Shown here: positions 1 to 6,445 of the stretch, piece after piece
Layout: every line of letters starts with the position of its first letter
Position numbering within the stretch: position 1 is the first letter of the stretch
Assembly: GCA_965372015.1 (NCBI GenBank)
Contig: CBDVAP010000086.1
Location: forward strand, 1 to 12,353
Direction: 5' to 3'
Source of the DNA: JACZSB01 sp965372015
GTDB taxonomy: Bacteria; Fidelibacterota; Marinisomatia; SCGC-AAA003-L08; TS1B11
DNA: 12,353 bases
Notes under the pieces: model-generated
The model's database searches: none
What the model was told of the DNA's origin: nothing
The model's input: the letters and a program-made list of their open reading frames with translations, nothing else
Made by a program: the position numbers and the translations under genes

Positions 1-96
1 TTTGAAATTCAGCAAACCGCTCAACGAAATATCTTGGATTTCTTAAACCAAACCACCCCAATCCAACAGGAAATCAATCTTAGGAAAACAGCCTGA
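1..96 (+). CDS. C-terminal fragment of an unidentified protein
   Basis: Frame 1 is open from the window edge to a TGA at 94-96 and gives 31 residues, ending in NLRKTA. The other two + frames hit stops early. The residues look like ordinary soluble protein (Q, N, L, I and K rich), but I recognise no family. It would run convergently into asd, whose stop lies 37 bases further on. The stretch is much more AT-rich than the thr operon. With only 31 codons visible, an accidental open frame cannot be excluded. Confidence 0.35.
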   Translation, partial: FEIQQTAQRNILDFLNQTTPIQQEINLRKTA

Positions 97-133
97 CGTG
101 GGTTACCTTTTAATATGAGGCAACGGGAGCCGC

Positions 134-1216
134 TTATCCGGCGCGAGTGGGGCCCCTGCCCGGCAGTGATAAATAGCCCTGGTGACAGAGCAATTCGGCG
201 TTCAATATGGCCGCCCCGGCCGCCCCGCGAATGGTGTTATGGGACAGCACCACGAATTTATAATCCAGTACCGGGCAGGGCCGAATCCGCCCAACGGTGG
301 CCGTCATTCCTTCCCCGGCGTCGCGATCCAGCCGCGGCTGGGGACGGTCTTGCTCCGTCATGACCCGGATAACCTGCTCAGGCGCCGATGGCAGATCGGC
401 CTCCTGGGGCAGACCGCGAAACTCGCCCAGCACCCGGGCCACTTCCGCCACTGAGGTCCGGTCGCGCAGGCCCACACTGACCGCCGCCAGGTGCCCGTCC
501 AACACATCCACCCGGTTGCACTGTGCGGATACCACCAACTCGGCCGGCCGCACTGCTCCGTCCTCCACGGTCCCCAGCAGCTTGGCCGGTTCGCTCTCCA
601 GTTTATCCTCTTCGCCCCCGATATAAGGCAGCACGTTGTCGCCGATCACCTCCGGCGGCGGTCCCGGATAGCCGGCCCCCGATTTAGCCTGCATGGTGGT
701 CACCTGCACCTGCCGTAGCCCAAAGGCCGCCTCCAACGGTTTCAGGACCAGCACCAGTCCCACGACCGAGCAGTTGGGATTGGTCACCAGGCAGCCGCTC
801 CAACCCCGCACCCGGCGCTGGTGATCGATCAAGGCCGTATGCTCGGGGTTCACCTCCGGGATCAGTAGCGGCACGTCGGCGGCCATGCGGTAAGCGCTGG
901 CATTGGATACCACGGCGGCCCCGGCGGCGGCGAAACGGGGCTCGATATCCAGGGCGGGCTCTTTGGGCAGGGCGGAGAACACCAACTCCACGCCCCCGTC
1001 AGGCTCCAGCCGGCGCACTACCAGGTGGTCTAAATAGGTGGGCTGCTCCACCGGCACGCGCCAGTCCACCGCCTCGCCATAAACTTTGCCCGCCGACCGC
1101 TCTGAGGCATACAGCGCCGCCACTTCGAACCAGGGATGCCGCTCCAACAGTTGCACGAACCGTTGGCCCACTGCGCCGGTAGCGCCCAGAATACCCACCC
1201 TAAGTTTAGCTGCCAT
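134..1216 (-). CDS. asd: Aspartate-semialdehyde dehydrogenase, archaeal/fungal type
   Basis: Reduces L-aspartyl-4-phosphate to L-aspartate-4-semialdehyde with NADPH, the second step of the aspartate pathway to threonine, methionine, lysine and diaminopimelate; cytoplasmic. From the ATG at 1216 it is 360 residues. The N-terminal Rossmann motif GATGAVGQRF (11-20) continues into LERHPWF, the wording of the archaeal/yeast subfamily rather than the E. coli type. The catalytic Cys is C149 in TNPNCS, the acid-base His is H242 in DGHLAAV, and the C-terminal NTIRGAAGAA (327-336) belongs to the nucleotide-binding half. The last ~18 residues (CHQGYLSLPGRGPTRAG) look like a short extension. The gene overlaps the aspartate kinase stop by 11 bases, so translation is probably coupled. 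An ATG at 1225 (MRTMAAKL) is an equally possible start. The longer frame reaching 1369 only reads through the kinase gene. It is the last gene of the operon, and no terminator is visible after it. Confidence 0.96.
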   Translation of the reverse strand: MAAKLRVGILGATGAVGQRFVQLLERHPWFEVAALYASERSAGKVYGEAVDWRVPVEQPTYLDHLVVRRLEPDGGVELVFSALPKEPALDIEPRFAAAGAAVVSNASAYRMAADVPLLIPEVNPEHTALIDHQRRVRGWSGCLVTNPNCSVVGLVLVLKPLEAAFGLRQVQVTTMQAKSGAGYPGPPPEVIGDNVLPYIGGEEDKLESEPAKLLGTVEDGAVRPAELVVSAQCNRVDVLDGHLAAVSVGLRDRTSVAEVARVLGEFRGLPQEADLPSAPEQVIRVMTEQDRPQPRLDRDAGEGMTATVGRIRPCPVLDYKFVVLSHNTIRGAAGAAILNAELLCHQGYLSLPGRGPTRAG

Positions 1217-2582
1217 TGTTCGCATCCAGTTCACTGTGTACCGCCCGAATAGCCCGGCGGCTGTCGTCCGACTTGACCACCATCGATATGGAATATTCCG
1301 AGGACCCCTGGGCGATGGCAATAACAGAGATCCGCTCGTGTCCCAGGGCCGAAAATATCTTGCCGGCAATCCCTAGTCGCCCCTTCATATTCTCACCCAC
1401 CACTGTGATGATCGATACCTTCGAAACCACCCGGATGCGGTCGATGCGGTGATCCAGGCGAATCCAGTCCGCCAGCACCCGGTCCAGCGCCTCCACGGTC
1501 CGCTCCACCTCTTCTTCCTTAATGGCGAAACTGATATTATGTTCCGAGGAACTCTGGCTGATCATCAATACCGAGGCCCCCACCGCCTGAACCGTGCTGA
1601 AGATGGTGGCCGCGATACCCGGTACCCCCACCATGCCGTAACCCCCCACAGTTACCACCGCAATCCCGTCCACGGAGGTGGTCAGCAGGGTGTCGCCCCG
1701 CCGCCGGGGGTGCCGGCAGATCAGGGTACCGTCACACTCAGGGTCAAAAGTGTTCTTGATCCGCACCGCAGTGTCGGTCTCCAGCAGGGGCCAGAGGGTA
1801 TGGGGGTGGATCACGGCCGCCCCGAAGTAGGCCGCCTCAGCCGCTTCCCGGTAGGAGACTTCCGGTAGTAGCCGGGCGTCTTCATAATGCCGGGGATCGG
1901 CTGTGAAAATGCCGTCCACATCGGTCCAGATCAATACTTCATCCGATTGCAAACAGGCCCCCAAGATCGTGGCGGTCAGGTCGGAACCGTTGCGGCCGAT
2001 GGTGGTAGTCTCCCCGCGCTCGGTGCTCCCTAAAAAGCCGGTCACGATGGGTACGGCGCCCTCCTGTAGCAGGGGCCCCAGCCGGGTGCTGACATTCGCC
2101 AGAGTACGGTCTAAGTCGACGCGCGCCGCTCCCCAGTTGCTGTCGGTCCGCAGCAGTGGCCGGCTGTCGACGTAGGCCGCCTGGGTACCCCGCTCCGTCA
2201 GGACCGTAGCGACTAAGTTGGTGGATAACCGCTCACCGATTGATAGCGCCAGGTCGCGGTCCCGGCCGGCCGGATCGGCGGGCAACGATTTCAAGTCGGC
2301 CAGGGTAGCATCCAGGTGCTTGGTAAATTCGTCCCTGGCCGGGGCCGGCAGCCCCAACTCCCCGGCCACCTCCAGATGGCGCTGGCGCAGATGGTCAATC
2401 ATCGTCCGCCGGGCCGAATGATCTTGCAGGCCGGACAGCAGCAGATTAGTCACGCCACCCAACGCGGAAGTGACTACCACCAGTGGCCCTTCTGCTCCGG
2501 CAATGATATCCACAACCCGGTTGATGATATCAGCCGTGGCCAGGGAGGTGCCGCCGAACTTGAAAATGCGGGGCTTGGTCAA
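1206..2582 (-). CDS. lysC: Aspartate kinase, monofunctional, with two ACT domains
   Basis: Phosphorylates L-aspartate to L-aspartyl-4-phosphate, the committed step of the aspartate pathway. The protein is 458 residues from a TTG at 2582. The kinase domain has KFGGTS (8-13), a conserved SIGERLS (114-120), GRNGSD (196-201) and WTDVDGIFTADPR (219-231). Two ACT domains follow at about 306-365 and 388-450; ISQSSSEHNISF and IAQGSSEYSISM are the paired effector-site strands. The wording of these strands resembles the kinase halves of ThrA/MetL and LysC III enzymes, so feedback control by threonine or lysine is likely, but which one cannot be read here. No homoserine dehydrogenase domain is fused. 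The TTG overlaps the homoserine kinase stop in the string TTGA, a classic coupled arrangement. Another in-frame TTG at 2612 would give ten extra residues and is less likely. The symbol lysC is a family-level choice; thrA or ask would also be defensible. Confidence 0.95.
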   Translation of the reverse strand: MTKPRIFKFGGTSLATADIINRVVDIIAGAEGPLVVVTSALGGVTNLLLSGLQDHSARRTMIDHLRQRHLEVAGELGLPAPARDEFTKHLDATLADLKSLPADPAGRDRDLALSIGERLSTNLVATVLTERGTQAAYVDSRPLLRTDSNWGAARVDLDRTLANVSTRLGPLLQEGAVPIVTGFLGSTERGETTTIGRNGSDLTATILGACLQSDEVLIWTDVDGIFTADPRHYEDARLLPEVSYREAAEAAYFGAAVIHPHTLWPLLETDTAVRIKNTFDPECDGTLICRHPRRRGDTLLTTSVDGIAVVTVGGYGMVGVPGIAATIFSTVQAVGASVLMISQSSSEHNISFAIKEEEVERTVEALDRVLADWIRLDHRIDRIRVVSKVSIITVVGENMKGRLGIAGKIFSALGHERISVIAIAQGSSEYSISMVVKSDDSRRAIRAVHSELDANNGS

Positions 2583-3475
2583 AACCAAAATTGCCCCCGG
2601 ACCCCGACCCAATCCGGTCGTACCAATCGGACCGTGGCGGCTATTCCCTGGTCGGCCAGGACCCCCGTCACCGCCGGACTGGGATCGCTGCCATCCACCA
2701 CCCAGCCCGCCACCGTAGTACCCGCTCCACTCAGGTAGACCCCGGCCATATGGGCCTGCTGCTGCAACAGGTTAAAGATCCGGGCCGACTCGGGTAGGGC
2801 CTTCAGGCGGTAGGGTTGATGGCGCCGGTCCTCCGCCGATTGCGCCAGGTTGACCGGATCGCCGCTGCCCAACCCCGAAAGTACCGCCCGGTAAGCCGCT
2901 GCGGTTACCGCTTCATCCTCCGGCGAAATTTCCTGCGGCACAACCGCTCGCAGCTCATCGGTGGACTTCACCTGCTCCGGCACCACCAAAAGCAGCTTGA
3001 TATTGTGCGTGAGAGGCCACCGCCGGGCTTGCAACGGGGTACCGTGATCCACCTCCTGCAGGCCGCCATATACCGCTGCGGCGATGTTATCCGGGTGGCC
3101 CTCCATGGCCGCTGCTTCGTGAAATAGGGTGTCGTGATCGATCGCACCGTCGGTCAACTGGGCCAGGGCCATTCCGGCTACAATAGCCGCGGCGCTGCTG
3201 CCCAGGCCCCGGCCCAGCGGTATCGGATTTGTTACCCGCACAGCCAGGGGCCGGGAAGGTTTACTCTGCCGCTGGCAATATCGTTCGCCGGCCCTGGCGA
3301 TCAGGTTCTCGCTGTCCTGTTCCAGGTAATCAGCCCCTTCCCCTGCGGTGATAACCGACCAGCTGTCGGCCGCTAGCGCCTCCGCCTGTAGCCGCAACTG
3401 CAACGCCAGGCCCAGCTGATCGTAGCCCGGTCCCAGGTTGGCTGTGGTCGCCGGAACGGAAACTGATAGTTTCAT
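2579..3475 (-). CDS. thrB: Homoserine kinase (GHMP kinase family)
   Basis: Phosphorylates L-homoserine with ATP to O-phospho-L-homoserine, the substrate of the threonine synthase encoded just upstream. From the ATG at 3475 it is 298 residues, normal for ThrB. Visible motifs are SVPATTANLGPGYD (6-19), the GHMP ATP loop IPLGRGLGSSAAA (85-97), and GHPDNIAAAVYGG (127-139), which is characteristic of homoserine kinases. The C-terminal GHMP motif reads LSGAGTTVAG (248-257); the usual Pro before the second Thr is Thr here, a mild departure. The chosen start has GGGTGA about four bases upstream and lies 25 bases after the thrC stop. A longer frame up to 3538 would add an implausible Arg/Trp-rich leader overlapping thrC. 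The TGA stop shares bases with the aspartate kinase TTG. Confidence 0.95.
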   Translation of the reverse strand: MKLSVSVPATTANLGPGYDQLGLALQLRLQAEALAADSWSVITAGEGADYLEQDSENLIARAGERYCQRQSKPSRPLAVRVTNPIPLGRGLGSSAAAIVAGMALAQLTDGAIDHDTLFHEAAAMEGHPDNIAAAVYGGLQEVDHGTPLQARRWPLTHNIKLLLVVPEQVKSTDELRAVVPQEISPEDEAVTAAAYRAVLSGLGSGDPVNLAQSAEDRRHQPYRLKALPESARIFNLLQQQAHMAGVYLSGAGTTVAGWVVDGSDPSPAVTGVLADQGIAATVRLVRPDWVGVRGQFWF

Positions 3476-3500
3476 GCTGTCACCCGGCCGGTGGGTAGCT

Positions 3501-4550
3501 TCATTTCTCCAGCCCCAAATGCGCCGCCACCTGCGCACTGTCGGCTGGGAGGGAAAGGGGCTCCGGTGAAACCGACAGGGCCGTCTCGGGGTCTTTGAGT
3601 CCGTGGCCGGTGAGGATGCAAACTATGGTCTCTCCTGCTTTGAAGAAGCCTTGCTGCCCCAGTTTCAGTATACCGGCCACTCCGGCGGCGGAGGCCGGTT
3701 CGCAGAACACACCTTCCTCACGACCCAGGGTCCGGTAGGCAGCCACAATCTCCTCATCTGTGACCTTATCGATCAGCCCCCCCGATTGGTCCCGGGCCTC
3801 AAGGGCGGTCCGCCAGCCGGCCGGGTTCCCGATACGGATGGCACTGGCAATGGTCTCAGGGTCGGACACCGGCTTACCCAACACGATCGGCGCCGCTCCG
3901 GCCGCCTGAAAACCCAGCATTTTGGGCTTGTGCTCCATCCGGCCGGCCTCGTGGTAGCGTTGGTAGCCGGCCCAGTAGGCGCTGATATTCCCGGCGTTAC
4001 CCACCGGCATGGCCTGGTAGGTGGGACTGGCGCCTAGCTGATCCACTATTTCGAAAGCGCCGGTGGTCTGCCCCTCGATACGATAGGGATTGAGGGAATT
4101 GACCATCTCCACCGGATACTCCTGGCTGAGCCGGCGAGCTATCTCCAGGGCCTGGTCGAAATTCCCCCTGATCGCCACCACCTTTGCGCCGCACAGGACC
4201 GCTTGGGCCAATTTGCCCAGAGCCACTTTGCCTTCGGGGAGCAGAACCAGGCAGTCCAGACCGGCCCGGGCGGCATAGGCAGCGGCCGAAGCGGCGGTGT
4301 TGCCGGTGGAGGCACAGATCACTGCCCCGGCGCCGGCCTCCAAGGCCTTACTCACTGCCAGGGTCATGCCCCGGTCCTTGAACGAGCCGGTGGGATTGCA
4401 GCCTTCAATTTTCAGGTATACCTCGGCCCCCACCTCCCGGCTCAATGCCGGGGCCGGCAGCAGAGGTGTGTCCCCTTCGCCCAAAGTCACCACCGGGGTG
4501 GCATCAATGACCGACAGATATTCACTATATTTTCTGATTAACGCTGGCAT
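3501..4550 (-). CDS. thrC: Threonine synthase (short bacterial type)
   Basis: PLP enzyme that converts O-phosphohomoserine and water to L-threonine and phosphate. At 349 residues it matches the short, Bacillus-like ThrC class rather than the ~430-residue E. coli type. LGEGDTPLL (23-31) is the N-terminal signature. K58 in NPTGSFKDRG is the PLP Schiff-base lysine. STGNTAASAA (81-90) binds substrate and cofactor, VGNAGNISAY (183-192) is the phosphate-cradling loop, and LTGHGLKDP (313-321) is conserved near the C-terminus. The ATG at 4550 has only a weak Shine-Dalgarno (GTGG). Upstream lie 49 bases containing a small hairpin and then the stop of the PycTM-like gene on the same strand. Whether thrC has its own promoter or depends on that gene's promoter is not clear. 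It is the first biosynthetic gene of the thrC-thrB-kinase-asd run. Confidence 0.97.
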   Translation of the reverse strand: MPALIRKYSEYLSVIDATPVVTLGEGDTPLLPAPALSREVGAEVYLKIEGCNPTGSFKDRGMTLAVSKALEAGAGAVICASTGNTAASAAAYAARAGLDCLVLLPEGKVALGKLAQAVLCGAKVVAIRGNFDQALEIARRLSQEYPVEMVNSLNPYRIEGQTTGAFEIVDQLGASPTYQAMPVGNAGNISAYWAGYQRYHEAGRMEHKPKMLGFQAAGAAPIVLGKPVSDPETIASAIRIGNPAGWRTALEARDQSGGLIDKVTDEEIVAAYRTLGREEGVFCEPASAAGVAGILKLGQQGFFKAGETIVCILTGHGLKDPETALSVSPEPLSLPADSAQVAAHLGLEK

Positions 4551-4567
4551 TATCTGACCACTTTTAT

Positions 4568-4584
4568 CGACGGGTGATCCGTCG
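4568..4584. repeat. Short inverted repeat between the PycTM-like gene and thrC
   Basis: CGACGG (4568-4573) and CCGTCG (4579-4584) form a perfect 6-base-pair stem with a 5-base loop, 18-34 bases ahead of the thrC ATG. In the minus-strand RNA the stem is followed by AUAAAAG, not by a U-run, so it does not qualify as an intrinsic terminator. It could act as an RNA-processing, mRNA-stability or translation-control hairpin, or it could be chance. Confidence 0.4.
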
Positions 4585-4599
4585 GTTCGGCGCTTGACT

Positions 4600-5139
4600 T
4601 CAATCGGCGATGGAATCGAGACCCATCTTGATGAAAAGCGATAGAATCATCAGTAGCTCCGTCCCGATAGCGGTAATGAAGAAGTACATCCCCCGGCGCA
4701 GGTGGATATTCTTGTTCCAGTTGATGATTGCCAGGGTGTGGATCTGCCGGCTGATCAGCCGGGCGGTCTGCTCTTCATCGGCGCCGATTGACTCCATATA
4801 GGCGTGGTATTCGGTGCTGGTGCGAAACTTCCGAATACCGCCGAAAAAGGTGGGGTCATTTGCCTGGTCCTTATCAGCGTTCTGGGTTTCCGGGCGGCTG
4901 AACCGCGGCATGATCGTGCGAAAAAGGTTAAAAATAGTTAGAAAGGCCACCAGAAAGTAGATCGGGATCAGCACCACGATGAAGTTGTTGAACGCCAGGA
5001 ACCGGTAATATACTATGAAGAACGCCATGAAGACCCCTAAAATCGATAGCAGTGTGAAGGCCTTCTGGTCGGTGCGGGACAGAATGGACCGCTCACTTTC
5101 TAAAATATGGAACAGGAGTCGATGATCGGGTGCTACCAT
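4600..5139 (-). CDS. Pycsar effector (PycTM)-like three-helix membrane protein
   Basis: A 179-residue inner-membrane protein. The layout, from memory of the family, matches the Pycsar effector domain (DUF5706/PycTM). There is an amphipathic N-terminal helix (about 7-22), then TDQKAFTLLSILG entering TM1 (~28-46) and TM2 (~53-74). A soluble segment follows with NDPTFFGGI (94-102), the acidic EYHAYMESIGADEEQTA stretch (110-126) and RQIHTLAIINWNKN (131-144), then TM3 (~151-171). Known PycTM proteins sense cCMP or cUMP made by a partner uridylate/cytidylate cyclase and damage the membrane during phage infection. No cyclase is encoded nearby, so the partner is missing or distant, or the protein has another role. 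It lies upstream of thrC on the same strand. No Shine-Dalgarno is visible; TATAAA at 5148-5153 ends eight bases before the ATG, which would suit a leaderless transcript. The membrane topology is clear, while the family call is a motif-level judgement. Confidence 0.7.
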   Translation of the reverse strand: MVAPDHRLLFHILESERSILSRTDQKAFTLLSILGVFMAFFIVYYRFLAFNNFIVVLIPIYFLVAFLTIFNLFRTIMPRFSRPETQNADKDQANDPTFFGGIRKFRTSTEYHAYMESIGADEEQTARLISRQIHTLAIINWNKNIHLRRGMYFFITAIGTELLMILSLFIKMGLDSIAD

Positions 5140-5147
5140 GGGTGGAA

Positions 5148-5153
5148 TTTATA
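5148..5153 (-). promoter_or_regulatory. Possible -10 box for a leaderless PycTM-like transcript
   Basis: On the minus strand TATAAA sits eight bases before the ATG at 5139, so transcription would begin at about the start codon. This fits the missing Shine-Dalgarno. The only -35-like hexamer (TTGCAA, 14 bases further up) is too close for a standard sigma-70 promoter, so the call is tentative. The whole 94-base gap 5140-5233 is shared with divergent radC. Confidence 0.25.
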
Positions 5154-5220
5154 TATCCTTTTGGGAGTTGCAAAGGGCTGGTGATGCATGCAATTTCCCG
5201 GCGAATACGATCTAAAATCT

Positions 5221-5228
5221 AAGGAGAT
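5221..5228 (+). promoter_or_regulatory. Shine-Dalgarno that fixes the TTG start of radC
   Basis: AAGGAGAT is a near-consensus ribosome binding site, with GGAG ending seven bases before TTG at 5234. No ATG or GTG in the same frame lies as well placed, so it decides for the TTG start. Confidence 0.75.
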
Positions 5229-5233
5229 AGGCT

Positions 5234-5917
5234 TTGGCCTCTGAATCTGCCAACCCGGAAGGGCATTATAGCCGCCTGCGTGAACGATTCCTGAACAACG
5301 GCCTGGACGGTTTTCTCGATTACGAGATAGTGGAGCTGTTGCTGAAGTTGGCGGATCCCCGCCCGGATCATAAACCCACCGCCAAAGCCTTACTGGCCAA
5401 ATTCAATTCACTGGGTGAAGTGCTGGAGTCTCCCCCGGCTCTGCTCAAAACGGTCAAGGGCGTGGGTGATCGGAATCTTTTCGGCCTGAAATTGATCCAG
5501 GCCGTGGCCCGGCGCTACCTTAAGGAGGAGGTGATCAACAAGGATTACATTCATTCCTCGTCGCAGGTGATCAGTTACTTACGGCATCATCTGAAAAACC
5601 GCAACCGCGAGCTGTTCATGATCATCCTGCTCAACGGCCGCAACCAGATCATCGACCTGGTGAACCTGTTCGAGGGCACCCTCACCACCAGCGCCGTCTA
5701 TCCCCGCGAGGTACTCAAGTTGATCCTGGAGCGCGACGCGGCGGCAGTGATCTTCGTGCATAACCACCCTTCGGGAAACCTGACCCCCAGCCAGGATGAC
5801 TTTACTATCACTAAAAGGTTGAAGGCGGCCTGCAAGAATATCGACGTGCACGTGCACGACCATTTGATTATCGGCGGCAACGACTACTACTCATTCGCCC
5901 AGAAGGGTAAGCTGTAG
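5234..5917 (+). CDS. radC: RadC/MPN-domain JAB1-like putative metallo-hydrolase
   Basis: A 227-residue protein of normal RadC length. The N-terminal half (~1-100) carries the usual helix-hairpin-helix-like region, with DHKPTAKALLAKF (45-57) and LKTVKGVGD (71-79). The C-terminal MPN/JAMM domain has candidate zinc ligands E126 (NRELFMIIL), H176 and H178 in HNHPSGNLTPSQDD, and D189 at the expected H-x-H-x10-D spacing. VYPREVLKLIL (155-165) and HVHDHLIIG (206-214) complete the family signature. RadC was once linked to DNA repair, but its reaction is not established; relatives act on DNA or are carried by mobile elements. It starts at TTG with an excellent ribosome binding site and is divergent from the PycTM-like gene, sharing a 94-base control region. 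A 149-base gap separates it from the ArsR gene, so the two are probably separate transcripts. Confidence 0.95.
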   Translation: MASESANPEGHYSRLRERFLNNGLDGFLDYEIVELLLKLADPRPDHKPTAKALLAKFNSLGEVLESPPALLKTVKGVGDRNLFGLKLIQAVARRYLKEEVINKDYIHSSSQVISYLRHHLKNRNRELFMIILLNGRNQIIDLVNLFEGTLTTSAVYPREVLKLILERDAAAVIFVHNHPSGNLTPSQDDFTITKRLKAACKNIDVHVHDHLIIGGNDYYSFAQKGKL

Positions 5918-5981
5918 CCACTGCCCGGACCCCATCGAGCCCCGGAACCGGTAATTTTACCGTCATTTATCGGATTTATAT

Positions 5982-6010
5982 TTGAGAGTATGCTCATATG
6001 CGCATAACTT
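5982..6010 (+). promoter_or_regulatory. Candidate promoter of the ArsR-family gene
   Basis: TTGAGA (5982-5987, five of six to the -35 consensus) is followed after exactly 17 bases by TAACTT (6005-6010, a weak -10). The palindrome at 5989-6006 fills the spacer, so a bound repressor would block polymerase. That is the usual geometry of ArsR/SmtB autoregulation. The poor -10 box keeps confidence moderate. Confidence 0.4.
5989..6006. promoter_or_regulatory. 18-base palindrome, likely ArsR-family operator
   Basis: TATGCTCATATGCGCATA matches its own reverse complement at 16 of 18 bases and is centred on CATATG. It lies 61 bases before the ATG of the ArsR-family gene. Alternating AT/GC palindromes with an ATAT-like core are typical of ArsR/SmtB operators. 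It is probably the site for autoregulation by the adjacent regulator. The rest of the 5918-6066 gap shows only a 5-base-pair hairpin at 5949-5962 without a T-run. Confidence 0.6.
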
Positions 6011-6066
6011 ACGCCTGGCGGTTGATATTGGCCGCACCTTCGGTAAAAATATAAGGAGTCACCAAC

Positions 6067-6438
6067 ATGCTTGAGCGTTCCAGTTCCCGCTCTAAAGTCA
6101 GCTATCCGGTGTTGGAGAGCACCCAGCACCATTTAGCGTCATTGACCGCATTGTCCTCCCTGGCACGCGGCTTCAGCCTGCTGGGTGATCCCACCCGCCT
6201 GAAGGTCCTGCTGAGCCTGGCCCACGCCAAGGAATTGTGTGTCTCCGACCTGGCGGATATCGTCGGGATGGAAACCTCGGCCATCTCCCACCAGCTGCGC
6301 AAGTTGCGCGACGGCGGGCTGGTAACCACCCACCGCGAGGGCCTTACCATATATTATCTGCTTAATGTTCCTGTTCTCCGGGATACCCTGGCCACCGCCC
6401 GCTCCCTGCTGGTGGAGGCCGCGGAGGCGGGGAGGTAG
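6067..6438 (+). CDS. ArsR/SmtB-family transcriptional regulator
   Basis: A 123-residue winged-helix repressor. LLGDPTRLKVLLSLA (38-52) is the conserved entry helix, ELCVSDLADIVGM (56-68) leads into the helix-turn-helix, SAISHQLRKLRDGGLV (71-86) is the recognition helix, and the wing runs to about residue 99 (TIYYLL). In arsenic and cadmium sensors the ELCVCDL motif offers two Cys; only C58 is present here, with S60 at the second place. The alpha-5 Asp/His zinc ligands of SmtB/CzrA are not evident in VPVLRDTLATARSLL. The only other plausible metal donors are H21 and H22 near the N-terminus. It may therefore sense something other than the classical metals. A strong ribosome binding site (AAGGAG) sits eight bases before the ATG. 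No transporter or detoxification gene follows: the next gene is convergent, with its stop only seven bases away. Confidence 0.92.
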   Translation: MLERSSSRSKVSYPVLESTQHHLASLTALSSLARGFSLLGDPTRLKVLLSLAHAKELCVSDLADIVGMETSAISHQLRKLRDGGLVTTHREGLTIYYLLNVPVLRDTLATARSLLVEAAEAGR

Positions 6439-6445
6439 GCTGCCA

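Noticed and set aside
1217..1369. Long N-terminal extension of asd (start at 1369)
   Set aside because: The extra residues come only from the aspartate kinase gene read in another frame. The Rossmann motif begins right after the ATG at 1216.
3476..3538. N-terminal extension of homoserine kinase (start at 3538)
   Set aside because: The residues are Arg/Trp-rich, overlap thrC and lack homology-like features; ATG 3475 has a ribosome binding site.
5949..5962. Hairpin CGGTA-ATTT-TACCG after radC as a terminator
   Set aside because: The stem is only five base pairs and is followed by TCATTTAT rather than a T-run.
6032..6055. TTGATA...TAAAAA as the ArsR promoter
   Set aside because: Transcription would begin on or after the ribosome binding site at 6053-6058. 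The upstream pair around the palindrome fits better.
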